From Pempheris klunzingeri (lineage: Eukaryota; Chordata; Actinopteri; Acropomatiformes; Pempheridae): a stretch of 64,000 nt of DNA. How positions within the stretch are numbered: position 1 is the first letter of the stretch; every line of letters starts with the position of its first letter. The stretch covers positions 16,231,915-16,295,914 of the forward strand of contig NC_092032.1 in NCBI RefSeq assembly GCF_042242105.1, written 5' to 3'. Of the stretch, positions 37,305 through 49,439 are shown piece by piece. Below the pieces are notes generated by a model. That model saw only the letters and a program-made list of their open reading frames with translations, was not told where the DNA came from and ran no database searches. Made by a program: the position numbers and the translations under genes.

Positions 37305-40300
37305 ATGGATAATGTCTTCTTTTTTTCTATCTTTGTGTCTGTTTTCAAAGGGTTCATTGTGCTCCTGCTCTGCCCTCGTCAACAGGGAGCACAGCTCGGG
37401 ACTACCCCCAACATAAAACACATCGTGGTTGGGAGGTGCTACAGTTACATCACACTAGTTAACCCCAGCTTGAGGTAATGTGCCTGTGACTTGAGCCTCA
37501 AATCTCGAGAGACGTTGATTTTTCTGCCCTAAAGGGCAGGTTGGAAAATGCCACCTTATATTGTAACAACTTGATTCGTAATTAAAGGATAAAGCCACCA
37601 GACTCTGTTGACAAAAACAATATCGTGCCACTTTGGTGTTTTAAAGGGTTTGTTCGGATCCAACACAAACAAACTAACCGATTGAGGCAGCAGTAAACCA
37701 GTCCGGTGGGTTTGAATACTTTATCATTTTTGTTGGATCTCAAAGGCTGGGAGGCGTTCAGTAACATTCCAGTGCACTAACTATCATCCTGTTGGTGCTC
37801 AGACTTTGAAATGCCATTAAGTTTAGTAAAGAGCGCTTTGTGACTGAAACTTGAGTTCTTGGGATCCAACTTGAGTATTGAACGTAAACGTTTTGTTTGA
37901 AACTTACAGGTGATTTGCACAGTGACCCCCAAAGCCCAAGGTGGCATCTTAACATGTTTTTCCCAAAATCTGAAGATAGCTCAGTTTACAATTGCTGAAC
38001 AAAGAGAATTTTTGCATATTTAACAATTCACAGATTTCAACCGATGTCAATCGACTGATCGCTGCAGCCCTTAGATATATTTCATCCTCACCTGTAGGCA
38101 TGACTGTGAGGAGATCTGGAGACAGTTTGAGGAGGCGGTTGTCCGTCAGTCCTCTTGTAACGTGACGGCTGAGGATTACCATCAGATGTTTTATGCGATG
38201 CCGCAATCCTGGCCTTGCGATAGGGTGAGCAAGCGTGAGATATAAGCTCTGAAATTTGGGTTTTTTCATTGGATGGAAAATCTTTGAGTCAAGCTAGATA
38301 ATATTTCCCTTCACCTCTTTTAGTTCCTCTTTTGGAGTAAAACCAGGACACTGATGCACAGCTATGCAGCTGTTGTACGTCACTTCTGGACACTGGAGGA
38401 CACGCTGGTCGGCTACATGTTCAACGACCTTGTCTGGTGTGGTCAAGAGGAAGACTCCGGTAGATCTTTTCTAGTTTTGACAAGGCAGAGACTAATTACA
38501 ACATAATGTTTGCACAAGCTGAGGAAATCCTTTAAAAAAAAAAAAAAAAGATTAACCTAGCAGTTCCTTGGATTTTCAAAGAGGGATCATCTCCTCAAAA
38601 AAAACTTCACAAGGGAAAAAAAGAGTATAAATACATGCAGAACCATTGTTTTCTTCTTTGCTGCCCAATGAATTATCACACAGTCTCTCTAATTGATCTC
38701 ATGAACCATTTAAGGGCTCTAGACCTTAAGCAGATAAACACTGCAGTAACTCAATCATGATGTAACATTAGCTGTAACTGAATTGGGGCATCATGGGGAA
38801 ACATTCAAGTCTACTTATTTAGATAAAACACATAAAACTTAACAAAATTTAAGTACAGTGTAATAATTAATTAGTTGTTAATGAATGAGTTCATATTTTC
38901 AGCTCACTGATGTAGCCTACTAACAATAACACTATTATATACATTGTCATGCTTTTAATGTTATAATTAACCACTAAGTGTTCTCTATCAACACTACAAG
39001 CTTTATTAAATGAGACTGGAAGATAAAGTGGGACAAAATGTGCTTCTATTGTTGTATTTTAATGAAACCTCACTGCTCAGGCAGCTGCAGTTGTGCCTTC
39101 AGCGTGTTTAATTACAGTCGTAGCACTGAGCGATTAACCTGCCAACAGCACGTCGTTGCATGTGGACACACATTTGTTTTCCTTAATATCCATCCATGTC
39201 TCATTTGGATACAAACAAGTCGACGACACTCCCCTGCTCCTTTTTAACTGACAGCTGTGAATTTGACACAGGCTTTGATTTCAGCTCTTGTCCAGAGTGG
39301 TCAGCATGTAGAAATCATCCAGTGTATTCTCTGTGGAGGCAAGCCTCACTAAACGTGAGTTAAAGGCCCAAAGTGCCGACACAGCTGTGTTGTTTATCAT
39401 TTATGTGCAATATGATGTTCCAAAACCAGCAGCAGGATGTTGTCCTCATGCGATTTCCTTCACCCATTTGCTAGTTTGCAGAGACGGCTTGTGGCAACAT
39501 CACAGTATTGCTGAATGGTTCTATTGCCAACGCCTTCAATAGGAAAAGGTAAAAAAAAAAATAATAAATTAAGATGAATGATGAATATTTTAGCAGTGGT
39601 GTTTGTTGATTATATATTACATATATATATTTTTAAATCTTACAGCATGTTTGGAAGTGTTGAACTGGACGGGCTGAACCCACACAGGGTGGATTATGTC
39701 AACATAAAGGTGGTGACCAATCTAGGAGGACCCTTCATGTGAGCATTAAACAGCATAATTGGTATTATGGTAAACATTTCTAACAAATGCACAAAGTTAC
39801 TATTGCATAAAACAATACCACTTTCCAATAAATCACCATTTCTAAAGGGTTTGCACGCTGTAACTAATGACTCACTAATCATTTCCTGCTTTATGGATCA
39901 GCTGGTGAATAAAAACAACTTTTGGGTTGCCAGGTTGAGACCCTCTAAGACCCCTGGGCAACTCCTGGAAAAAGAAATGTGGAGAATTTGGACCAAAATA
40001 TATGTCTTACCCTAAACTTGCTCATTATAAAGTTTGAAACCCACAAGATCATTCAAAACTTGACTGTGTTGAAATGACAAGACTATGCTTTGTTTCATGC
40101 ATGCGCGAATAATGGCAGTAAAGCTGAATGTAATGGAATTATTACCATAGATAGAAGATAAACACCTGCCAGAGGGATTTGCAACCCGATGGCGACCCAA
40201 GATTTGTCCTTTTTTTATGGCCCATAATTCATCTATTGTGTGTATATGCATGTATATCCTTAAATCAAGCCCCCTGTTTTTCACCTCTACAGAGAGTCAT

Positions 40301-40628
40301 GTAGTCAAGGGTCCATTGTAGACCTGATCCAGATCCTCCAGTCCAGAGGTTTCCGCTGGACTTGCACAGACAATGACCAGTAAGTGACATCAAACAAGTC
40401 GAGCTCTTAAGCTCATTCTATCCGACAGGCGGACAGACGTGAGACTTGACACAGATGTGGTTTATGGTTTAACAGTGAACTTCTTGATGAAAACACCCCG
40501 CAGTAACAGATAGCATCTTTGTCCACAGGACCCTGATGATCCTTCAGTGCATCCAGAGCCCCAAACAGCCCTCCTGCCAAACATGTGCAAACAGCCTGTC
40601 GCACAGAACGGGCCTCACGTTTGACTGA
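37305..40628 (+). CDS. ADP-ribosyl cyclase (CD38/BST1 family), copy A (289 aa)
   Basis: Ecto-enzyme family that converts NAD+ to cyclic ADP-ribose and ADP-ribose. Eight exons: 37305-37474, 38098-38224, 38324-38459, 39272-39354, 39475-39548, 39646-39738, 40293-40379, 40529-40628. All splice junctions join in frame (870 nt). The start at 37305 gives a hydrophobic N-terminus (about residues 4-23) usable as a signal peptide or signal-anchor; a different start is possible. Active-site residues by alignment to human CD38 are W103 (W125), E124 and D125 (E146, D147 in TLEDTLVGY), W166 (W189) and E203 (E226 in FGSVE). The residue matching D155 is Asn133. N-glycosylation sites occur at CNVTAED and GNITVLLNGS. 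There is no hydrophobic C-terminal tail, so it is not GPI-anchored like mammalian BST1. The N-terminal region resembles BST1 slightly more than CD38, and the same-strand order before copy B parallels the mammalian BST1-CD38 pair. Confidence 0.92.
37905..38075 (-). mobile_element. ATTAATCGATTA-type repeat fragment in intron 1 of copy A
   Basis: Blocks CCCAAAGCCCAAGGTGGCATC, GCTCAGTTTACAATTG and CGATGTCAATCGACTGATCGC match the inner and terminal parts of the repeat seen at 17.7 and 42.3 kb. Its end lies only about 20-30 bases from the exon 2 acceptor at 38098, so it may supply the branch-point region. Confidence 0.5.
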
Positions 40629-40822
40629 ATCACCCACAGCTTTAGCGTGTATTCTTTGTTATGTTGTTTTCTTACGCTCAATGAAGGAGCATTAAATCAA
40701 ACTGGCTGCTGAAAGGATTTCCTCTTTTAAAGCACTACAGTGGCTTTTTTTTTTTTTTTTTGCATTGATCCCATTGCATTAGCAGTTTACAATGTGTTTC
40801 ATGCCACAAGCTAATAATGTAC

Positions 40823-40828
40823 AATAAA
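40823..40828 (+). terminator. Poly(A) signal of ADP-ribosyl cyclase copy A
   Basis: AATAAA about 195 bases after the TGA stop at 40,626-40,628, preceded by a T-rich run at 40,747-40,761. Confidence 0.55.
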
Positions 40829-41814
40829 CTGGCTTCTGCTAATTAAATTGAGATCTTAGGGGTTGAAATGCACCACTAAAGCTGTATATCAGCTGGCAAG
40901 ATAACGGCCTCATCGTTAGCTAATTTTGAAGCATCTTTGTCAAAATCTGCTTTTGAGAGCGTATTTTTATCAGCTTTGTGTTGCTGATGCATTTTCTCAA
41001 ATGCATGTATAAGATTACACGCATACACAGCAAACCTGATGCTATGTGTGAATCTGTGTACATTTCACAGGGGTCAACTGGGGTCCAGCAGCTCATTTGT
41101 CGCCCTGAGCCTCATAGCAGTTTAACCGGCCCTGTCTGAAACTCGTGTCTGTGTTTATGAAACCAAAGGTCGGCAGGGAATCACTGCAGACTCTGAACTT
41201 GTGTAATCTAAGAGTTAAGCATCGCAATAAACTGAAATATCATGTCATATTTTTGATAGTCTGACATAAATCAGATGTTGTTTGGCTTCATTTCAGTGAT
41301 GGAATATTCTTATTTACGCTCCCTTTGTTTAGTGTGCTGTGTATTAACCCACAGGCGGTGACACACCCACACTGATGAGCAACATGAGCTCCTTTCTTGT
41401 TTTGCTTCACAATAGATGGATCCTGGTAGTATGAAAGCCACAGTCTGGACTTTGTTACGAACTTGGAACCATAACATACTCGTTGATAATCTGGTGCAAG
41501 ATAATTCTGGTGCCACAGACATCCACCAAGTGATATTCATGTATTATTGGATCATTAAGTCGTTACACATCCTGCAAAACAGAGATGAAGAACCTGTTTA
41601 CTGGAACGGTTGACCTTTAGTTTTGCTCTACCTGCTTGTTCTCAAAGGTCTGACATTTCTCAACATGTTGCCTATTGGTGGCTTTCCCATGACCTTTCCC
41701 CTACAACCAACTTTCAGCAGCTGGTCAATGTTTAACTGCATGAGCTTCGCCCGGCTACTGTAGTGTAAACTTGGTTTTACATTAGGTGAAAGTGAGAAAT
41801 GCTTTGACATTTCT

Positions 41815-42185
41815 TAACGCAGTGGTGGAAGAAGTATTTTCACAATACCACATTCTAAAAATACGTCCTGTGTAAATAAAAGGGCAAAAGTCAGGTATGT
41901 TCGCAACATAAAGAACCGTACAGGATTAAAAGTGAAAGCACTTCTTATGCAGAACTGCTTTTGTCAGTGTTAGGAATGTAATTAAAGTACTTTAAGCAGT
42001 ACTTGTGCTTCATATACTGCACGGTAGTTTAATTCAGAGCAATTCATTATATTGTATAAACTGTTTTGTTTGTATTTGTGTGTATATTTCTCTCCAAAAT
42101 GCAGTATAAAGAAATAACAATGGTAGAAAGTAACAAAGTACATTTAGTGAAGTACTGACAGGACTAGAATTGTGAGGTACAAATG
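41815..42185. mobile_element. CTTAAGTA-type dispersed repeat
   Basis: Starts CGCAGTGGTGGAAGAAGTATT and continues with TAAAGTACTTTAAGCAGTACTT and AAGTACATTTAGTGAAGTACT, the hallmark of this fish repeat. Further fragments of the same family are at about 255-1625, 17,930-18,090 and 43,345-43,455. Confidence 0.7.
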
Positions 42186-42239
42186 AAGATTTTATAAAAT
42201 CTGATTTTTTATTTCCAATAAAGTAGATAAAAGTATAGC

Positions 42240-42530
42240 TGAAATAATTAGACAATCAATCGATTACTATTTTGTTGTCATTTCTCATTTAAGAACTTTT
42301 CATGGTTCCAGCTTCACAAATGTGAGCATTTGCTGCTTTTCCCTTAAATTATTCTACTGATCTTAATCATTTTCTAAAAATTATTTAGCGATCTGTACTG
42401 TTGGTTGGCCAAGGTGTCACTTTGGGCTCTGGGTCATTATGAAGACATTTCTCACTATTTTCTGATCAACCAATCGATTAATCATGAGCAGATTAATCAA
42501 TCGTGACAATAATCCTTAGTGCTCCACATC
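42240..42530 (+). mobile_element. ATTAATCGATTA-type dispersed repeat, copy 3
   Basis: Bounded by AATAATTAGACAATCAATCGA on the left and GATTAATCAATCGTGACAATAA on the right. Inside are GGTTCCAGCTTCACAAATGTG and CGATTAATCATGAGCAG. It is the best preserved copy in the window and lies about 440 bp upstream of the copy B start codon. Confidence 0.75.
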
Positions 42531-42967
42531 AGACAACTCCAACAGTAAACTACATGAATTGTAGTATAACTAATAGCACCACTAGTGATAGTACTAATAG
42601 TGCTGGTAATATTCACAGGGGAGGTTTTCATCTACTTTTTCACACTTTTCCTTAAAAACTTTGACTTGTAAGAGAGTATTTTTACCGTTTGCTCTCAGTA
42701 AGTATCCGGATCCTTCCTCCACCACTGGTTAAGCGTTGCCACAAGAGTAAAGTGTCCTCCAGCTCCACTGTGACACCCTCCTGCTCCGCACCCTCCTGCT
42801 CTGCACCTTCCTGCTCTGCATGGCCAAGAGCCAGGGCACGCGTGCACGCGCGCTGTTTGCGCTCCTCCATAAATAGAAGCATGAGCGGCCTCAGACAGTG
42901 ACAGAAAACATCAAGTGTGACTGCCCAAACTTTTCCACAGACGGGGTTGAATAGGTGAGGGCGCAGA

Positions 42968-45900
42968 ATGGACAAGAGGCGCTGCATCATCATCATCACC
43001 GTCAGCGTCCTGCTCATCCTCGTCCTCGCGTTCATTGTCGCGTTTACACGACCGTCCTGGCGGAACAATGGCGGATTTGAGTCAACATTTATGAGAAGGT
43101 GTGAGAACGCCACACGGTAAGAGTCTTCACTTTTAGCTGTTTATTCAAACAAGTGTAGAGGAAGTCTAAACTGGAGATTAGATTAGATTAGATTGATTAG
43201 AACACGATTTAAGATGTGTTTAATATATGTTGCATTAAGTTTGGTAGTTTATTAGGACACAGCAACCTGCCTGTAGGTCATAATGGTCAGTTCTTCCTCA
43301 AACAGCTGGAGAAAAGATGTTGATTCAGCTTTATTATCATTTTGGACAGGTGGTCCTTCACTGAAGTAAAAGTACTAACACCACATTGTGACAATACTCA
43401 TCTACTAGTAAAAGTACTGCCTTCAAATAATTGTCTTGAAGGATCAAAAGTGAAAATATAACAAATTCTAAATATTTTATTCGAATCTTCTCAACCCGTA
43501 AAGGAACTTCACTTTATCACAAACAAATTCAGAATGATAATACTGTGTGAGATGTGTGTTTCCAGCGGACAGGAAGGTGGTGAAAAATCTGACAAGTAAC
43601 TAAAGCTGTCAGATAGAGTAAAAATAGCACACAAACCACATCCCCCAACATCCTCCGGCAAAATAGTTGCAACCAACAGTCAACCCTTCATGAATGCAGG
43701 ACTGTGTTAGTTTTATCTTGCCGTACATAATAACAGACAGACAACCTTGATAACGAATTGAAATGCGGAAATTGCAATTTCATGAATGGGAATCACAGTG
43801 TGAGTGCTTGCTTGCAAGCTTGAGAAACCTTGGAAAGTATCAGTGATTCACACTTGCATGTTAATAAAGTGGGTGAAGTGGTGTAATTGCAATAACTGCT
43901 ATCCAGGATGAGCATCTGGAAGCAGAGTTCAGCGTTTCGTCCATTTGGTACTTTCTAAACTACCTGATTTCGGTTCTGATTCGGTTCTTCTCTTCAATTT
44001 TTTTCCATCAGAGTGACGCTGATCAACATTCCTGTTAGAAGCTGTTCTGCGATTTGGGCTGCATTTGAACAAGCCTATGTAGGGAAGGACCCTTGTGAAG
44101 TCCCCATGGAAGCCTATGACTCTGTCGTTGCCGCGGTCCCCTTCACACCTGCATGCAACAGAGTAAACAGCGCCCATCACAAGACTGTCTGCGTGCACAC
44201 AGTCCACAGTCCACACTTTGTATGAATCAGAATAACACCTTTAACAATCTGATACTAACTTGGTTTTTTTGGGGTTAGATGATGTTTTGGAGCAAAACGA
44301 AGGATATGGTCCAGGATTTTACTAAGAAGAAAAATTGTTTTGTGAGGCTGGAGGACAGTCCGTTGGGATATATGCTGGATGGTCTCACCTGGTGTGGGAA
44401 GGAGGGCAGCAGTGGTAAGACTCCTCAGGAAATAGACAACCTATGTAAAGTTCTACTACTTAAAAGTATGTTACTTCAAATGTGTTTTTCATCATTTAAG
44501 CAGAGGACCTCACGTGCCCTTTATGTGTGTTTCACGCCTCTGTGACATTTCCGTCGTAACGGCTGGTGTTAGAGGCGTTATTGGAGTTATTATCTTATTT
44601 AAAGCATGACAAGTCACGGCAAGTTGTTGGAACCCAGCAATCACAGTAGCTCAAAGTGGAAAAGTAAAAACAAACTTGACACGCGAAGTATGCATAACAC
44701 CAGAAGACATAATGTGGTTTTATCGTGCTGGTAGTGAGAGCAGCCTCACCGGAGCTCGAGAAGCATCATCAGAAGTCATCAGCCAGGAGGTAGCCATGCC
44801 TTGCTAAACACCACTAGGCTATAGAAGGAAGGACATAAGAGTCTAGAAGACAACTCTCTCCCTTCCAATTAGGTATCTTTTCAACTTTCTGCCTTCTTTT
44901 AAAAGACAAAAGAATATGAGGAAGGTCAGGTCCTGTAAAGGTACTTTTCCAGAGGCTTTTCTTCCCTTTAGCTTATTATCCTCAGTCATAAGATAATGTA
45001 ATTGCATGTAGGATTAATTGCAGGAGTGTTTTATTACTGTATTAGTTATATATAGGCGTACCTAATAAACTGGAAACTGCGCATATGTTCTCAGACAACC
45101 TCTAAAACAAATCAAAATGCAGAAAGTGCTTGGCCAACCCTGGCGAGTATCGTGCACGGAGGGGTGTAATTGCAGTAACACCTTTTTAAAAGACTAAAAA
45201 GTACGAGGAAGATCAGATTCTGTAACATCACTCTTCCAGAAGCTGTTTTCAGAGGAAGAGTGTTGAACTATTCCTTTTATTGTCAATACAGCAGCCATAA
45301 GATATTGTAATTGTATCTAGACAATGATAGACTTCGTAGGTGGTTTATGGCACTAATAGCATCTCAATGGGATGTTTGTGTCATTAATGTATGTCTTTAT
45401 TTTTATATGTTTAAAGTTTGGCTGTGATCATTTGTGTTTTTGCCACTTGTCTTCTGTCTCAGTGTGGGTTTGCGATGTCTGTTTTGCTTCATATGCTTCA
45501 TATAAGCAAATTCTTACTGACTACAGTGAAATGGCAAAAAGAGAAAGTACTGAATGTGTGTGTGTGTGTCGTCGTAGAAACGCTCACTGAAGGATGCCCA
45601 AGATGGACAAAATGTGAGAACAACCCAGTTCGCTCGTTTTGGAGAAGAGCCTCAGCCAGCGTAAGTTATCAACAAGAATTCACTAGTTTTGCCAAATAAT
45701 GGGATCAAGCAGTGGTTAGAATAACATACATGTGGAGCACAAGGTGAAGGAAATCCCTCCTGTGCATAAGTAATTATTATGGGACAGAAAGAAAAAGCTC
45801 GCCCTGCCTGATTCTTCATCAATGAGGCTTTGTGCTGGTCTCCATGGAGCCACATTGTGTAGCAGCCCACACATTCAGAGGAGTCCTGGAATGGTTTGTC

Positions 45901-48900
45901 TGGGTTTTTTATCCTGTTAGAAAACTACCAACACATAGCGCTCTTCTCCACGTATTCACAAAACAACACATGCGCACACGACAACACACAGATTCAGTCC
46001 AACATGAAACATGGCCATGCTTACATGTATAAAACTGAAGCACGACGCAGGAGAAAAACACCAAAAGTAAAGGTTACAACACAGAATCACACAAGCTGCT
46101 GCTGGCATCTTTAGGAAAGTGCAGTGGCTACACAGTTGGTGCGATGTGAGCAAGATCCAACTTTATGTCACCTCAGAAAGTTTAAGGTGCAGCGAGACAG
46201 ATTGTCACGTCTTGGTTAGCAGCTAAAGAGACAGATATTTCCCTCAGGGGCTAAAAGGAGAGTGAATATTGTACTTGTGCCCTGTAATCACTGGACGTGT
46301 AATATCTCAGTGTTTTGTTCACTCTTCTTCTGGTTCAATAATAACAGTAACAGTGATTCTTCATTTTGATTTATGAAAAGTAGACAGTAGACACAACTTA
46401 TGTATATCTATAAAAAGCTTATTACTCACTTTGTTGGACTTCTTAGATAAACTTTAAAAAGTGGAGGAGGCTTTAATGGCTACTGACTTTTACTATTGAT
46501 TTAATTATGTTGAAAATGCAGCTGCTGAAGTGGCACGCAGCCAGCATTAAATACCGCTGCAGCCATGTGTGTTATATGTTTTGAAAAGGCGTTGAAGAGC
46601 ATCTTGATGTCGGGGGAGTGTGTCTCCTCATCCCTGCAGCATCTCAGCCACCGGAGGGCAACACAAGCAACACATTTTTAGCAGCTCACAACAACATGAA
46701 TTCTGAGAACACTGCAGTACCACAAAGTCAGACATATGTACATGAGGAGATGTCTTGCAAATGAAGCACTGTTACAGATCAGTTGCTGCCGGCTAAAATG
46801 ATATTGTACAAGACTGATGCACGCTAACTGTGCTGCTTGTCGACCAGTGGAGTCCCTAGAGAGCAGAAAGGCCTGGCGTCGCCGTTGTGCTTGGAATGTG
46901 TGGCAGTTAACCGGCTGATTATCTCCTGTGTGTCATATCTCTGTATGTGGGGAAAGTGCTCCAAACAACCTGATTGTTTTTCATGACATCAGTTTGAGGG
47001 AAGGATGGATCAGAGCATATAGAGGAAGAACTGAAATGATAGTCACACTTTGACAGTTAAACTATTTTGTAAATGTGACCGTTGAATCATAATAATGCTC
47101 TTTTTATTCAGCCTCAGGCCTCCTGACAAAGACACACAGGCAGTAATTAACATATTTTACAATCCAGAGACTTTTTAGCAGTTTATTTAAGAGCATTTCA
47201 AATGACGTAGGACGGAGATGTCCAGTTGGACGTGATTAGATAGCAGCACTGTTATTTTACTCTACAGTACATGACACTTACATTCAACATCACTCTTTTA
47301 CACTTGATAAAAAAGCTTCACCCTCACACCCAGAACATTTTCATTACAAGATACAATGGATTGTCCTGCAGTATTGTAAGACACTGTGAGAAAAAGACAT
47401 TTAACATAAACTCAAACTGGCCCAAAGGTGCAAAAAGAATCACATTTCCACTAATAGCACAATATTTCATTTACACAGACTTAACAGACTTCATGAAATA
47501 AACCTGTGAAATGGAATGAAAGTCATTTTTCCAAACGCTCTGCTGCATTATGAAAGAAATAAAACGTGTTACTCAGGAAAGAAACAGTGGTATAAATCTC
47601 AAGTGCAGTTTCTTTAACATCGTCTTCGTGTCTGTAGTTTGCAGACGCCGCCTGTGGTGACGTCACAGCAGTGCTAAACGGATCCATCCCCATGCCGTTC
47701 AATCCTACGAGGTAAACTCCTCTGCACTTCTTCTGTTGACAGCTGATGACTTCTCACTTATCCGTTTTTCGAATGTTTATGCAACTAAACATTTTGACAG
47801 TGGCAGACGCAGCACTAAAGATGCATCTGGTTCCTTTGTCAAAACATCTGGGCTGTAATCTGGTACAGCACCAGAAGCTCGCACATGAGGCTCATTTTAA
47901 ACTATTTATTTTCAAATATTTGCTATTTATCATTAGCATCTCAGTCTGGTCAACGGACCAACACCCTAAAAGTCTCTGACATGACCACACATCCTTTAGA
48001 TATTACTTTAACAGAGTCTTGTCTACGAATACTTTCAATCAACTGAAAGTCACATAGTTGATATCCATAAGTTTTACTTCTTTCATATCAAGTTATATCA
48101 CATCCTGTATATTACATGTTTCTCACCCCTATCTGCTGTGTATTGTTCTGTATTTTGTTGACTTACTGTTAGAAGGTTTTTCTCATGTAACATGATTCTG
48201 TAGGAACTTGTGTCATACATGGTATATAATATGTTCCTCTCAAGTCAGCATTCTACTCTTCCGACTCCACTTTGTCTGGACAACTGGTTGTTCTAACGAA
48301 AGATCAAGTCCATCTTGGGACATGCTCTCATGTATCTGAAACCAGATATAGCTTGTAGAATCCTATAGATGTGGTAGCTTTACTCTGTATTCCTTAGCCT
48401 GTGATGTTGGACTCGTACACCTACATAAACTTCTTGAATGAATCTTGGACTCCGATCCCTACACTTACCTACTTGCTTATCTGCCTGTCATGGTGAGTTG
48501 GCTTAATACAATCTCTCTAACTTAAATTTTTCGTCTGCAGTGTTTTCGCGACCATCGAGGTGAAGAGGTTCAAGTCCGCCACGATGAAAAGCCTGACTGT
48601 TGTTCTTGTCGCACAGAACTTTGTGTAAGATTTCTGCGACACTATTGTCCTTTTATTGTTCATTTTCATCCATCCATCCATTTTCTATACCGCTTATCCG
48701 TCAGGGTCGCGGGGGGAGCTGGAGCCTATCCCAGCTGACTTTGGGCGAGAGGCGGGGTTCACCCTGGACTGGTCTCCAGCCAATCACAGGGCCACATACA
48801 GACAGACAGACAGACAGATAACCACTCACTCTCACACTCACAGGCAATTTAGAGTTACCAATTAGCCTAATGTGCATGTCTTTGGATTGTGGGAGGAAGC

Positions 48901-49356
48901 CGGAGTACCCGGAGAGAACCCACGCTAGCATGGGGAGAACATGCAAACATGCAAACAGAAACACCCAGAGTTCAAACCGAGCTAACCACAGCACCACCAT
49001 GCTGCCCTGTTCATTTTCAACGTGATGATATTTGGGCTACAACACGCAAATATGCAGAAAGACAAGATTGTTCCTGAGGTCGTGTTTTCTGTGTCCTCTG
49101 TGCATTTCACCTCTTCAGGACAAACTGTGCAGATGCATCTTTAATGAATTTACAGAGGGAGCTGGATACAAGAATTCAATACAACTGCAAGGAAGTGAAA
49201 GAGTAAGTGCAGCATGTTTGCGTGAGAGGACGTGACAACATATACATTTCTGTCCTCACACAATATGTCGACTTGGTGTTGTCTGTCTCTCTCTGCAGAG
49301 CTGACATCAGGGAGTGCATGTCCCATAAAGACAAGCCCTGTGGACCCTGTTGGTGA
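42968..49356 (+). CDS. cd38: ADP-ribosyl cyclase (CD38 type), copy B (272 aa)
   Basis: Makes and hydrolyses cyclic ADP-ribose from NAD+. Type II membrane protein: a short basic N-terminus (MDKRRC) precedes a transmembrane helix at about residues 7-23. Eight exons: 42968-43116, 44012-44162, 44279-44414, 45578-45660, 47638-47711, 48541-48624, 49119-49202, 49299-49356. All are in phase (819 nt), and exons 3-5 have the same lengths as in copy A (136, 83 and 74 nt). Active-site residues are W104 (human W125), E125 and D126 (E146, D147), the D155-equivalent Asp kept in LGYMLDGLTW, W167 (W189) and E204 (E226). Glycosylation sites are at ENATR and LNGSI. The C-terminus is Cys-rich (CMSHKDKPCGPCW) with no GPI signal. 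Human CD38 is 300 aa. Introns carry repeats, including one arm of an inverted repeat. Confidence 0.95.
43345..43455. mobile_element. CTTAAGTA-type repeat fragment in intron 1 of cd38
   Basis: CACTGAAGTAAAAGTACTAAC, CTAGTAAAAGTACTGCCTTC and GGATCAAAAGTGAAAATAT match the internal part of this repeat family. Confidence 0.6.
44898..45320 (+). repeat. Diverged direct duplication in intron 3 of cd38
   Basis: A segment of about 110 bp beginning TTTTAAAAGACAAAAGAATA (about 44,900) recurs as TTTTAAAAGACTAAAAAGTA (about 45,186). Each copy is followed by AGGAAG(G/A)TCAG, a TTCCAGA(G/A)GCT block and CATAAGATA(A/T)TGTAATTG. The stretch between them contains CCTAATAAACTGGAAACTG. It looks like an old insertion or local duplication. 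Confidence 0.6.
47134..47488 (-). repeat. Inverted repeat, left arm (cd38 intron 4)
   Basis: This 355-bp block is the reverse complement of 49,440-49,787, with only a few substitutions and one short indel (an extra ~8 bases near 47,193). It ends 149 bases before exon 5. The other arm begins 83 bases after the stop codon of the same gene, so the intron holds an antisense copy of the likely 3' UTR. Confidence 0.93.
48667..49013 (-). mobile_element. Teleost GGCAGCATGGTGG...ATGGATGG repeat, copy 2
   Basis: Reverse-oriented copy of the element at 7,017-7,346, starting CATCCATCCATTTTCTATACC and ending CAGCACCACCATGCTGCCC. It sits in intron 6 of cd38 and contains a short (ACAG)n run near 48,799. 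It lies within the loop of the 47.1/49.4-kb inverted repeat. Confidence 0.88.
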
Positions 49357-49439
49357 GGACGTGCCGAGTGAATGTCAGATTATACTGGCAAAGACAAGAA
49401 ACACAACAAAAACCAGCTTTGAAAATGTTTGTTTTCATC

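Noticed and set aside
42682-43113. 143-codon minus-strand frame with repeated EQEGAEQEG
   Set aside because: It overlaps the GC-rich promoter and exon 1 of cd38 in antisense; the repeat comes from a CTCCTGCTC-type low-complexity tract.
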